Below, in pieces: positions 17,523 to 25,780 of a stretch of 59,406 bases of DNA. The position numbers and the translations under genes were made by a program. Each line of letters starts with the position of its first letter. Position 1 is the stretch's first letter. This stretch comes from Reyranella sp. (GTDB taxonomy: Bacteria > Pseudomonadota > Alphaproteobacteria > Reyranellales > Reyranellaceae), in the NCBI RefSeq assembly GCF_017305915.1, contig NZ_JAFKJN010000039.1, positions 1-59,406 on the forward strand. The letters are read 5' to 3'. The notes under the pieces were generated by a model. The model did no database searches and had not been told where the DNA came from. It saw only the letters and a program-made list of their open reading frames with translations.

Positions 17523-18185
17523 TCATCCGCGCAGCGCCTCGATGTTGGCGGCGTACTTCGCCCGCCCGCCGGAGAACACCGCGGTACCGGCGACCAGCGC
17601 ATCGGCGCCGGCCTTCAGGCACTGCCGCGCGGTCTGCGGATTGACGCCGCCATCGACCTCGAGATCGATCGGCTTGCCCAGCGCATCGATCGCCTTGCGC
17701 AGCGCCGCGATCTTGGCGAGCTGCGAGTCGATGAAGACCTGGCCGCCGAAGCCCGGATTGACGCTCATCACCAGCACCAGGTCGACGTCGCCCAGCACCC
17801 ATTCGATGGCGGCAAGCGGCGTCGCCGGATTGAGCACCAGGCCCGCGCGCTTGCCGTGGTGCTTGATGAGCTGGAGGGTGCGATGGACGTGCGGGCCCGC
17901 CTCGGGATGGAACGACAGGGTGTCGGCGCCGGCCTCGACGAAGGCCGGGATCAGCGGATCGACCGGCGTCACCATCAGATGCACGTCGAACGGCTTCCTG
18001 CTGTGCTTGCGCAGCGCCTTCACCACCACCGGCCCGATCGTCAGGTTGGGCACGAAGTGGTTGTCCATCACGTCGACATGGATCCAGTCGGCGCCGGCGG
18101 CGTCGATCGCCTCGACCTCCGCGCCCAGGGCGGAGAAGTCGGCGCTCAGGATCGACGGCGCGATGCGGACGGGCTTCTGCGGCAT
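17523..18185 (-). CDS. rpe: Ribulose-phosphate 3-epimerase
   Basis: The 220-residue TIM-barrel enzyme interconverts ribulose-5-phosphate and xylulose-5-phosphate. Its motifs are APSILSADFSALGAEV, WIHVDVMDNHFVPNLTIGP (metal ligands), FDVHLMVTPVDPLIP, VLVMSVNPGFGGQVFI and IDLEVDGGVNPQTA. ATG 18185 matches the family start (MPQKPVRIAPSIL). It lies 11 bases downstream of pheA, in the same direction, so the two are probably one unit. Confidence 0.96.
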   Translation of the reverse strand: MPQKPVRIAPSILSADFSALGAEVEAIDAAGADWIHVDVMDNHFVPNLTIGPVVVKALRKHSRKPFDVHLMVTPVDPLIPAFVEAGADTLSFHPEAGPHVHRTLQLIKHHGKRAGLVLNPATPLAAIEWVLGDVDLVLVMSVNPGFGGQVFIDSQLAKIAALRKAIDALGKPIDLEVDGGVNPQTARQCLKAGADALVAGTAVFSGGRAKYAANIEALRG

Positions 18186-18196
18186 GGTTCCCTCGC

Positions 18197-19102
18197 TCAG
18201 GTCCCCGGTCGGGTCGGCGCGTCCCAGCCCTTGCGGCGGAAGGGATGCGCGGGGAAGGTGCCCAGCATCTTCAGCTCCTCGGAGAAGAAACGCAGCTCCT
18301 CCAGCGCCAGCTGCAGGCCGCGCTGGTCGGGATGGCCCTCGACCTCGGCATAGAACTGCGCCTGCTCGAAATGCGCACCGCTCAGGTAGCTCTCGAGCTT
18401 GACGATGTTGACGCCGTTGGTCGCGAAGCCGCCCAGCGCCTTGTAGAGCGCGGCCGGCACGCTCTTCACCCGGAACAGGAACGCCGTCATGCAGCGCACC
18501 GCGCGCCAGTCGGGCTTGGCCTCGTCGCGCGAGAACACCAGCATGCGGGTGGTGTTGTGGTCGGCGTCCTCGATGTTCTTCGCCAGCACCTTCAGGCCAT
18601 AGATGCGCGCGGCGAGCGAGGAGGCGATGGCGCCGACCGCCTTGTCGCCCTCCTCGGCGATCTCGCGCGCCGCGCCCGCGGTGTCGGCATGGACCAGCGG
18701 CGCAATGCCGTGCTTCTTCAGGAAGTTCCGGCACTGCGACAGCGCCTGGACGTGGCTCTTGGCGGTCTTGATGCTGCCGAGGGAGGCGCCCGGCAGGACG
18801 ACCAGGCAATGCTCGACCCGCTGGAAATGCTCGGCCACGATCTTGAGCCTGGTGTGCGGCAGCAGGCTGTGCAGGTCGGCGACGCGGCCGGCCACCGAGT
18901 TCTCGACCGGGATGATGGCGAGCTCGGCCTTGCCGCCCTGGACCGCGCCCATGGCTGAATCGAAGGTCGGGCACGGCAGCGTCGTCATGTCGGGGAACGC
19001 GGCATGGCAGGCCATGTCCGAGTTGGCGCCCGGCTCGCCCTGGTAGGCGATGGTGTTGCCGGCTTTCGACCCCGCGCGCGCCGCTGCCCGTCTCTTGGCC
19101 AT
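18197..19102 (-). CDS. pheA: Prephenate dehydratase
   Basis: The 301-residue enzyme converts prephenate to phenylpyruvate in phenylalanine synthesis. It has the periplasmic-binding-like catalytic domain (IAYQGEPGANSDMACHAAFP, LAIIPVENSVAGRVADLHSL, and the DADHNTTRMLVFSRD stretch with the family Thr/Arg) and a C-terminal ACT domain (TAFLFRVKSVPAALYKALGG, then KLESYLSGAHFEQAQFYAEV, which has the ESR-like phenylalanine-binding element). It is monofunctional, without a chorismate mutase domain. ATG 19102 is chosen; the frame is open far upstream but there overlaps genes on the other strand. Confidence 0.95.
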   Translation of the reverse strand: MAKRRAAARAGSKAGNTIAYQGEPGANSDMACHAAFPDMTTLPCPTFDSAMGAVQGGKAELAIIPVENSVAGRVADLHSLLPHTRLKIVAEHFQRVEHCLVVLPGASLGSIKTAKSHVQALSQCRNFLKKHGIAPLVHADTAGAAREIAEEGDKAVGAIASSLAARIYGLKVLAKNIEDADHNTTRMLVFSRDEAKPDWRAVRCMTAFLFRVKSVPAALYKALGGFATNGVNIVKLESYLSGAHFEQAQFYAEVEGHPDQRGLQLALEELRFFSEELKMLGTFPAHPFRRKGWDAPTRPGT

Positions 19103-19270
19103 CGATGAATGCTCCCCCTCGAATCTGCCGGAAAAGCCCGAAAAACCGTGCAAATTCCGGGGCTTGCGACGTTCCGCCGCGCGAATGCCGCGGCTCCGAT
19201 GGAATACTACTGACCGGCCGGCCGTGCTACAGCAACGGCCGAAAAAAGACACCCGGGGCGAGATCGGACG

Positions 19271-19804
19271 ATGGCTAGTTTCAACACGATGGCGGGCTGC
19301 TTCCTGGCTTCGGCGCTGTTCGCGATGGTGGTCGGCAAGGTCAGCAACGCGCTGGTGAGCGTGCATCCGCTGGAGAAGCCCGCGATCGCCGTCTCCGAGG
19401 CCGCACCCGAGGCGGCCGCCGGCGCCGAGAAGGCGCCCGAGCTGCCGGCGATCGGCCCCAAGCTCAAGGACGCCAACGTCGACCGCGGCAAGCAGCTCTT
19501 CCAGCAGCAGTGCTTCACCTGCCACACCATCGACAAGGGCGGCGTCAACAAGGTCGGCCCCAACCAGTGGGACATCGTCGGCCGCAAGAAGGCGAGCCAC
19601 GAGGGCTTCAGCTACTCCTCGGTGCTGCAGAAGCTGGGCGGCGAGTGGAGCTACGAAGACATCAACCACATGATCTTCAAGCCGCAGGGTTTTGCGCGCG
19701 GGACCAAGATGGCGTTCGCCGGCCTGCCCAAGGAGCAGGATCGCGCCGACATCATCGCCTACCTGCGCAGCATGCACGACCAGCCGCTGCCGCCGCTGCC
19801 GTAG
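19271..19804 (+). CDS. Membrane-anchored class I cytochrome c
   Basis: The 177-residue protein has an N-terminal hydrophobic anchor (MAGCFLASALFAMVVGKV), an Ala/Pro/Glu-rich linker (about 38-62), and a mono-haem domain with C81-F-T-C84-H85, KVGPNQWDIVGRKK and the axial Met147 in GTKMAFAGLP. The architecture matches CycM/cytochrome c552-type carriers of alphaproteobacteria that link the bc1 complex to oxidase. It is divergent from pheA (168 bases) and followed by a C/G-rich repeat and the hisN-type gene. Confidence 0.92.
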   Translation: MASFNTMAGCFLASALFAMVVGKVSNALVSVHPLEKPAIAVSEAAPEAAAGAEKAPELPAIGPKLKDANVDRGKQLFQQQCFTCHTIDKGGVNKVGPNQWDIVGRKKASHEGFSYSSVLQKLGGEWSYEDINHMIFKPQGFARGTKMAFAGLPKEQDRADIIAYLRSMHDQPLPPLP

Positions 19805-19826
19805 GCGCACCGGTGTTTGTGGCTTT

Positions 19827-19880
19827 CCCCCTCCGGCCTTCGGCCACCTCCCCCGTCTGACGGGGGAGGCCGGGAGGGGG
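19827..19880. repeat. C/G-rich intergenic palindrome (family 2)
   Basis: The outer arms CCCCCTCCGGC / GCCGGGAGGGGG enclose the inner hairpin CCTCCCCCGTC-TGA-CGGGGGAGG. It is nearly identical to the copy at 30205-30260, which differs by two extra bases in the left mini-hairpin. It lies between the cytochrome and hisN-type genes. Confidence 0.85.
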
Positions 19881-19894
19881 TAAGCAACCCGGAC

Positions 19895-20665
19895 ATGACC
19901 GTCCCCGCCGACTTCGTCGCCCTCGCCAACCGCCTCGCCGATGCGGCGCGGCCGATCTCCTCGCGCTATTTCCGCACGCCCGTCTCCGTCGACGACAAGA
20001 GCGACGCCAGCCCGGTCACCGTCGCAGACCGCGAGGCCGAGGCGGCGATGCGGGCGATCCTCGCCCGGGAGGTGCCGCAGCACGGCGTCTACGGCGAGGA
20101 GCACGGCGTGGAGCGGGCCGATGCCGACTATGTCTGGGTGCTCGACCCGATCGACGGCACGCGCGCCTTCATCACCGGCCTGCCGATCTGGGGCACGCTG
20201 ATCGCGCTGCTGCACAAGGGGAAACCCGTCCTGGGCGTGATCGACCAGCCGATCCTCAAGGAGCGCTGGCTGGGCGTCGAGGGCCTGCCGTCCACGTTCA
20301 ACGGCCAGCCGATCCAGGTGCGCGCCTGCCCGACCCTCGACAAGGCCTATATGTATTCGACGACGCCGATCATGTTCTCCGGCGACGTCGCGAAGAAGCA
20401 CGCGGCGCTCGCCGACGCGGTGAAGCTCTTCCGCTGGGGCGGCGACTGCTACGCCTACGGCCTGCTGGCCTCGGGCCATGTCGACCTGGTGGTCGAGAAC
20501 GACCTCAAGCTCTACGACTTCGCGGCCCTCGCGCCGGTGATCAAGGGCGCCGGCGGGCTGATCACCGACTGGCGCGGCCAGGCGCTCGACATGACCAGCG
20601 ACGGCTCGGTGCTGGCCGCCGGCGACGCCCAGGTGCACAAGGCGGCGACGCGCATCCTCGCCTAG
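19895..20665 (+). CDS. hisN: Histidinol-phosphatase, inositol-monophosphatase family
   Basis: The 256-residue protein carries the metal-binding signatures of the inositol monophosphatase superfamily: SPVTVADREAEAAMR, VYGEEHG (Glu ligand), VWVLDPIDGTRAFITG (the DPIDGT motif) and the late motif LKLYDFAALAPVIKGAGG. The early motif wording and ITGLPIWGTLIAL are characteristic of HisN-type histidinol phosphatases, so a histidine-pathway role is likely though not certain. ATG 19895 gives the family length; the frame is open into the upstream repeat. hisB and hisH lie about 15 kb away. Confidence 0.88.
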   Translation: MTVPADFVALANRLADAARPISSRYFRTPVSVDDKSDASPVTVADREAEAAMRAILAREVPQHGVYGEEHGVERADADYVWVLDPIDGTRAFITGLPIWGTLIALLHKGKPVLGVIDQPILKERWLGVEGLPSTFNGQPIQVRACPTLDKAYMYSTTPIMFSGDVAKKHAALADAVKLFRWGGDCYAYGLLASGHVDLVVENDLKLYDFAALAPVIKGAGGLITDWRGQALDMTSDGSVLAAGDAQVHKAATRILA

Positions 20666-20830
20666 GCCGCTCTGGACCGTTTCCACCGTTTTCGCGGTTT
20701 TTGTCAGCTCCACCGTTTTCAGCGAAGGCGCTTCGCAACGCGGGCCGGTGCCGCGCGGCGTCGAGCGGGAGAGGGGCTGAGAGCTCAGCATGTCCGCATT
20801 TTACCGCGCCTCGCGCCGCGGACCTATTAT

Positions 20831-20889
20831 GGGCAATGGAACCGCGAAATTCGCCGGAAAATCAGGTCGAAAAACCCGTTCCATTGCCC
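20831..20889. other. Long inverted repeat in the hisN-racemase gap
   Basis: The 12-base arms GGGCAATGGAAC (20831-20842) and GTTCCATTGCCC (20878-20889) are perfect inverse complements separated by 35 bases. The gap 20666-20937 also holds two copies of CCACCGTTTTC (20683 and 20710), 27 bases apart. No gene is apparent there. The stem could form in the leader of the downstream gene. Confidence 0.6.
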
Positions 20890-20937
20890 AGAATGAGTCT
20901 CGCGAATCGGGCGAATCGATCGAAGGAGCGAACGACA

Positions 20938-21693
20938 ATGCGCGACTACCTGGCCTGGCGACTGGCCTTCGGCGTGACGACGCCGTCGACCAACACGGTC
21001 GTCCAGCCCGAATACGACGACATGCGGCCGGCGGGCGTGACCAACCATCTCGCCCGAATGGCGATCGCCGACGATCCGGTGACCTCCGACGCCGACTTCG
21101 AGCGGCAGCTCGCGGCGATCGACAAGGCGCTGGAGCCCGCGGTCGCCCGGGTGATGGACGCCAAGCCCAACGCCTTCATCCTCGGCATCTCGGCGCTGTC
21201 GGTGTGGGGCGGCTCGATCGAATGGGGCGAGGAGCTGAAGCGGCGCGTCAGGAAGGTGGCGGGCTGGGACATCCCGATCGCGATCGCCTCGGACGCCGTC
21301 GCCGCCGGGCTGAAGGCGCACGGCATCAAGAAGAAGATCGCGATCATGGAGCCGTACTATCCCTGCATCGAGCCGCGGCTGAACGCGGTGCTGGGCCACT
21401 ACGGCTACGAGATCGTCCGCTTCTGCCACATGCGCGGCAAGAGCCCGACCTCCTACTCGGTGCTGACGGCCCAGGACATGATCAAGGCCATCCGCTCGAT
21501 CGACGGCCCGGACGTCGAGGCGATCGTCGCCTTCGGCGCCAACCTGCCCTTCGCCAAGCTGGCCGACGAGGCCGAGCGCTGGCTCGACAAGCCGGTGCTG
21601 CAGATCAACGCGACGACGTACTGGCACGCGCTGCGGACGAACGGGATTACGGACAAGGTGTGGGGGTATGGGTCGTTGTTGGCGCGGTTTTGA
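20938..21693 (+). CDS. Asp/Glu racemase superfamily protein (maleate isomerase/arylmalonate decarboxylase-like)
   Basis: The 251-residue protein belongs to the aspartate/glutamate racemase superfamily: WRLAFGVTTPSTNTVVQPEY at the start, VTNHLARM, ILGISALSVWGGSIEWGEEL, IASDAVAAGLKAHGIKKKIA, and a C-terminal AFGANLPFAKLADE with LDKPVLQINATTYWHAL. The first catalytic Cys expected in the ACTS loop is replaced (GISAL), and no Cys is obvious at the second site, so it is not a standard two-cysteine racemase. The substrate is unknown. GGAGCG precedes ATG 20938. It is the last core-like gene before the AT-richer island. Confidence 0.8.
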   Translation: MRDYLAWRLAFGVTTPSTNTVVQPEYDDMRPAGVTNHLARMAIADDPVTSDADFERQLAAIDKALEPAVARVMDAKPNAFILGISALSVWGGSIEWGEELKRRVRKVAGWDIPIAIASDAVAAGLKAHGIKKKIAIMEPYYPCIEPRLNAVLGHYGYEIVRFCHMRGKSPTSYSVLTAQDMIKAIRSIDGPDVEAIVAFGANLPFAKLADEAERWLDKPVLQINATTYWHALRTNGITDKVWGYGSLLARF

Positions 21694-21774
21694 CGGGTCA
21701 GGCCACCCAGCATCCCATGCATCTCTACGAAGAAATGCGTTTCCTCTACCGTCGCATGTCAAGAAGCAAAGTTT

Positions 21775-22632
21775 CTACTCCAACTGCGAAAATAGGTCGT
21801 CAAACGAATCAAACGGAATTTCCACCTCCAACCATTCGCCGTCCCCGGTATCCTTCGGAACGTGTTTCTCAATCTCTTCCGTCAGAACAACGGCAAAGCG
21901 GGTCCTTTCGTTCGAGGGCAAGTGCCAGAGATGGAACAGGTGCAAATCGCGTTCTTGCGCTGTCTCCCACTCATTCCGTGTAAGGTGGAAGGTTGGGCCG
22001 CCCTTCATAGTCGAGGCCTTTACTTCGATCGAGAGCGTTCTGCTGTCCTTTTGATCCACTATCGATAGCACGTCATAGCCGTCAGCATTGCTCTCGATAG
22101 CAGCCCACCTTGGCCGCCGCCCAGTTCGCTTCTCTTCATGCTCCAGCGTTAATCGTTCGCCCCTTCGGCCAATATCAGTCAGCCTCGTATCACGCCGTCC
22201 ACGCGCTCGAGCTGCGAGTTCGTCCCAAAAAGACACAACGTGATCAGCGGTACTTGCGACCAAGTCTGCTTCAACGAGAATTTGGCCAACCGCATTGCCT
22301 GCAAACTGGACAACCCGAGCACGGCCAAAGGTTGCATTCTGCGCCCAAGGAGGCTGAACTACTTCCACAAAATCTAGGAGCGCCTGTCGCAGCCTCAACT
22401 CATAGGCCTTTTGCTGCATCAGCCGGCGGCCGTTGTCAGTTAGTTTGGCAATTCCAGCTTCATCTGCATTGAGCCAATTCAACGCCTGACAAGTCTCGAC
22501 AACTATCGAGGCATCAACGTTCCCAATGTCTCTGAAGGACCGCACCACCTCCAGAAATGATAGCGGTTGCCGAGAAGTTATGCCCAGAAGGTCGATACAG
22601 CCTTGGACCACACCCGGCGAGAGAGCAAGCAT
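21775..22632 (-). CDS. DUF3883 protein, predicted PD-(D/E)XK nuclease
   Basis: The 285-residue protein has an N-terminal winged-helix-like region (about 20-110: SFLEVVRSFRDIGNVDASIV, TDNGRRLM) and a C-terminal DUF3883 domain. That domain shows a PD-(D/E)XK nuclease core: GRRGE with E159, D187 in GYDVLSI, and the ExK motif IEVKAS (E203, K205), followed by FHLTRNEWETAQE. The catalytic set looks intact, so this is the best candidate for the cutting subunit of the island. It starts two bases after the helicase stop and is the last gene of the operon. Nuclease activity is inferred from motifs. Confidence 0.85.
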   Translation of the reverse strand: MLALSPGVVQGCIDLLGITSRQPLSFLEVVRSFRDIGNVDASIVVETCQALNWLNADEAGIAKLTDNGRRLMQQKAYELRLRQALLDFVEVVQPPWAQNATFGRARVVQFAGNAVGQILVEADLVASTADHVVSFWDELAARARGRRDTRLTDIGRRGERLTLEHEEKRTGRRPRWAAIESNADGYDVLSIVDQKDSRTLSIEVKASTMKGGPTFHLTRNEWETAQERDLHLFHLWHLPSNERTRFAVVLTEEIEKHVPKDTGDGEWLEVEIPFDSFDDLFSQLE

Positions 22633-22634
22633 AC

Positions 22635-24455
22635 TTACTCTCCACTCAGGTCTCGCAGGAGAGCTCTAACATCTGCTTCCTGAAGGCCGGTACTGTATTC
22701 TTCGTAATCTTCAATATCCACCGGATCCAAGATGACTGGATCGGCATGTAAGGATGGATCATCCAGTGCCTGCGCCATCTGTCCGACTTTGAAGTCAAGG
22801 CGATACCGAACTGTTTCATCTACGCTCCCTTCGCATTCTACAATCTCGATGTACGTAGGTTGCTCAGGAGGAAGACCGAGTCGATGAATGCGATCCTGTG
22901 ACTGGAGATAGTGAGCGGCATTGAAGGTGCGGTCGAGATAGAGAGCGTGGTGGCAAATTCTATGAAGGCTAACGCCTTCACTGGCTGCCGCCGGATTCGC
23001 GACCATAACCTTCACATTCGGGTCGTCATGAAAAAGCCGAATCTTTCCCTCTCTCGAATCATCATCCTCTTCATCCCCGGCATCGACTCCACCATGGATA
23101 TAGAGTGCCCCGAGATCCGACAAGCGTTCGGCGATGTACTCCACATTGCGCACGAAAGAGCTCCAAATCAGCACCTTATGGCCTTGCTTAGTGAGCGATC
23201 TCGCTCTTTTGAGGACGTATTTTAGTTTTGGTCCATCTCCCTCAGCCAGAACAGCAGCCAAGAAATCTGGATGCGCGGATGCAAGTCCAGAAGAAATAAG
23301 TGCTGGATTTGAAACCAACTGAAGCAAGCGCGCAACAGAGCGCCCCAGCGCGCGAAATCGCTGCCTACCGGTTGTCGTCAATGCAGTCGCCGCTTCCCTC
23401 GCCACTTCCGAACGCATTAACTTATAGAGCTCGTGCTGCATCGGTGCCATCCGAAGCGGGACCGTCGACACAGTAATTGGCGGCAAATCGAGCTGCTTCT
23501 TCGTGGTGCGAACAAATACAGGCTTCAGCAATGCGACGACGTTATCTTCGTTCGCTGGCACTTCTGGATACAGGAACGCAAACTGCGGAATTAGATCTTC
23601 CCGCGACTGCGGCATAGGTGTCCCGGACATGATTAACTTACCGACAGTCAGATGCGATAAACCCAGAACCGCCCTGGCCGTCTGTTTAGTTGTTCCGCTC
23701 TTGATCCTGTGACTCTCATCTAGAAATATGTGTACGCGATGTTTCGCGCAAAAACCGGCGATCAACTTCGGAACCCGAGCAAGCTGCTGATAGGTGATGA
23801 GCATAAACGAGGGCGCAGTCTCCAATAGTTCCGATATTCGGTCACGGCCACCACGCAGTCGTGTGAAGCTGACTTCGTCGTTCTTCAGGCATTCTTGAAG
23901 TTGTTCATCCCAGGCAGCGAACGCATTCTTCGGCGCCACCACAAGCAACCTATCCTCCACATTGGCCCGCAAGAAGTAGGTTGCTAGCGCTTCCGACGTC
24001 TTTCCGGCGCCAGGAACAGAGAATGTCGCGCCAGCTGGCAAGCCTCCAAGTTTACCTACATTTCTCAGCTGATTCTCGGTAAGAGTCCGGCGAAAGCCTT
24101 TTTCTTCCAAACGTTTCGTTAACTCTGTTGGCTCAATGGTTGGTATTGCAGTTGCAGTATTGTAGCCAATGCTTGCACGAGCAGACTGCTGAAGAAGCTT
24201 TACCGCCTCTTCGCTGACAGCAAGGCCGTTTGGTGGGGAAAGGCCGTAGGCCTTGCAAATCTGACTAAACTCCGATCGCACCGCAACGAAGTTCCACCAC
24301 GGCAGTGATAGGCTATAAGCTGTTTCCTGCGTCGCATCATCGGTAGAGTCAATCGCGAGCCGGCGCACGACGTCGACCCACTGCCCTGACTCATCTTCAG
24401 GCTGCCAGCCGATAACGGCCCGACCGTCGTCAGCTCGATAGCTAATTGTTAGCAT
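22635..24455 (-). CDS. SNF2-family helicase/translocase
   Basis: The 606-residue protein has a non-helicase N-terminal domain (about 1-120) and both SNF2 RecA-like lobes: Walker A SVPGAGKT (146-153), DESH (246-249), SGTPM (277-281), VLIWSSFVRNVEYIAERL in lobe two and motif VI QSQDRIHRLG (518-527). It lacks the canonical GKT preceded by LADE(M/P)G of chromatin remodellers; bacterial relatives occur in restriction and phage-defence operons. It overlaps the ParB-like gene by 14 bases and is coupled to the nuclease gene downstream. Likely role: ATP-driven movement along DNA in substrate recognition or nuclease loading (inference). Confidence 0.93.
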   Translation of the reverse strand: MLTISYRADDGRAVIGWQPEDESGQWVDVVRRLAIDSTDDATQETAYSLSLPWWNFVAVRSEFSQICKAYGLSPPNGLAVSEEAVKLLQQSARASIGYNTATAIPTIEPTELTKRLEEKGFRRTLTENQLRNVGKLGGLPAGATFSVPGAGKTSEALATYFLRANVEDRLLVVAPKNAFAAWDEQLQECLKNDEVSFTRLRGGRDRISELLETAPSFMLITYQQLARVPKLIAGFCAKHRVHIFLDESHRIKSGTTKQTARAVLGLSHLTVGKLIMSGTPMPQSREDLIPQFAFLYPEVPANEDNVVALLKPVFVRTTKKQLDLPPITVSTVPLRMAPMQHELYKLMRSEVAREAATALTTTGRQRFRALGRSVARLLQLVSNPALISSGLASAHPDFLAAVLAEGDGPKLKYVLKRARSLTKQGHKVLIWSSFVRNVEYIAERLSDLGALYIHGGVDAGDEEDDDSREGKIRLFHDDPNVKVMVANPAAASEGVSLHRICHHALYLDRTFNAAHYLQSQDRIHRLGLPPEQPTYIEIVECEGSVDETVRYRLDFKVGQMAQALDDPSLHADPVILDPVDIEDYEEYSTGLQEADVRALLRDLSGE

Positions 24456-25776
24456 GTTGGGCTACAAATGCCCTAATCTTGTCTAGGTGCTTTTGGATCT
24501 CATCCACCTGCTTTGTTACGCCTTCCACCTTCGCTTCAGGATGTAGCCCATCTTTGACTGCGGCTGCCAAGGTCGCTTGCGCTCGAGCGCAGCTATCCAG
24601 CAGATAGTTCGCACTCTTCGCTTCTTTCTTTAGCTGCTTTTGTATCTCTAGGACTTCGACAATTACCTTTCGTGGCTTGGCCGTTTCGCTGATTTCTTGA
24701 AGTTTTTTGGCCACTTGAAGGGCGACGGGATCGTCTTGTGCCGGAGTCGTAGATGTCCCGAATATGTCATCCACAGGATCGAACGAAATTGGCTTTGCGT
24801 CGACCTTGAGATCGTCGACGAGCTTTTTCTTTACCTCGTCAATATGCTCCTGGAGGGCGGGAATAGCGTCGTAAAGGCGCCCTCCGGCCTCTTTGGGATT
24901 ATCGATTAAAACGAAAGCCCCTTCCTTGAAGAGCTCTTGTTTACCAAGCCCCTTGACCTTCGGGCGTGACTTAACAATTGCACGGAAAGCGAGCTCATCT
25001 CCAGCGACACGAGACCAATGGTTAGTCTTACCTCGGGATTTAAGATATTCATCTGCGTAGGCTCTCATGTCGAATAGCTCAAGTATCTTCTCTTTGGGCA
25101 TATCATATAGATCTGCGAGCTCTTCGGTTGTGAAACCATCCTTCTTCTGCTTGGCCAGCATCATGTTAGCTTGAGCATCCCAAGAATAATCAGCTCGAAT
25201 ATCTTTGGTTATTTGTAGACGAGCTTCTAGGCGATCAAGCTCCTTCTCGTCCCCGTGCGGAAGTACAGCGATATCGATGTGCTGAAAGTGTGAATACTTA
25301 GCCTTTTCCTTATGCAGAAGCTCTCGCCAGGTTGCGAGACGCCGATTTCCGTTCACCACAAAGCCATTTTCGTCGAGCAAGATCGGGTTGATTTGACGAT
25401 TGGCCGTGTCTTCAAAGAATTCCTGCAGGCCGCCTTGCTTCGCCACCTCAAGCAGCAATTTATGTTGGGCTTCTTGAGCTTCCCAAAGCTCTGGATCACC
25501 GGAAAAGAGAGTTGCAGGTGCGCTCGCATTCTTAGCCAAGTATTCAGCCTGAAGAGATGCCGTGCGTCCATTTGATAGCCTATACTTTGGCAACTCAATT
25601 GGGACCGTGACAATGGGAATGTCTATAGTCTTGCTTTGAAAGACAACTCGCTCCGTGGGCGAATTTTGCTTTTTTTTCCACTCCGTTACGCACTTGGTAA
25701 ATTCATCAATGCGCCTAGGTTTCGGCCAGCCAAATCTGGACGCGGTTGGGGTAAGTGGTAGATCAGTTCCTGACAT
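24442..25776 (-). CDS. ParB-like (ParB/sulfiredoxin fold) protein
   Basis: The 444-residue protein has a ParB/Srx-type domain centred on INPILLDENGFVVNGNRRLA; the GNRR motif (143-146) replaces the GERR nucleotide-binding motif of ParB. ARLQITKDIRADYSWDAQAN and a helix-turn-helix (about 215-236: FTTEELADLYDMPKEKILEL) follow. The C-terminal 120 residues are helical, probably coiled coil (VAKKLQEISETAKPRKVIVE, VTKQVDEIQKHLDKI). I start it at 25776: GGAG lies 7 bases upstream and the start is 5 bases after the previous stop, while the open frame goes 30 codons further. By analogy it may bind CTP or DNA; this is not shown. Confidence 0.85.
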   Translation of the reverse strand: MSGTDLPLTPTASRFGWPKPRRIDEFTKCVTEWKKKQNSPTERVVFQSKTIDIPIVTVPIELPKYRLSNGRTASLQAEYLAKNASAPATLFSGDPELWEAQEAQHKLLLEVAKQGGLQEFFEDTANRQINPILLDENGFVVNGNRRLATWRELLHKEKAKYSHFQHIDIAVLPHGDEKELDRLEARLQITKDIRADYSWDAQANMMLAKQKKDGFTTEELADLYDMPKEKILELFDMRAYADEYLKSRGKTNHWSRVAGDELAFRAIVKSRPKVKGLGKQELFKEGAFVLIDNPKEAGGRLYDAIPALQEHIDEVKKKLVDDLKVDAKPISFDPVDDIFGTSTTPAQDDPVALQVAKKLQEISETAKPRKVIVEVLEIQKQLKKEAKSANYLLDSCARAQATLAAAVKDGLHPEAKVEGVTKQVDEIQKHLDKIRAFVAQHANN

Positions 25777-25780
25777 CTGT

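Noticed and set aside
18197..20791. Extension of pheA to an 864-residue frame
   Set aside because: The extra part overlaps the cytochrome c and hisN-type genes on the other strand and shows no homology; pheA starts at 19102.
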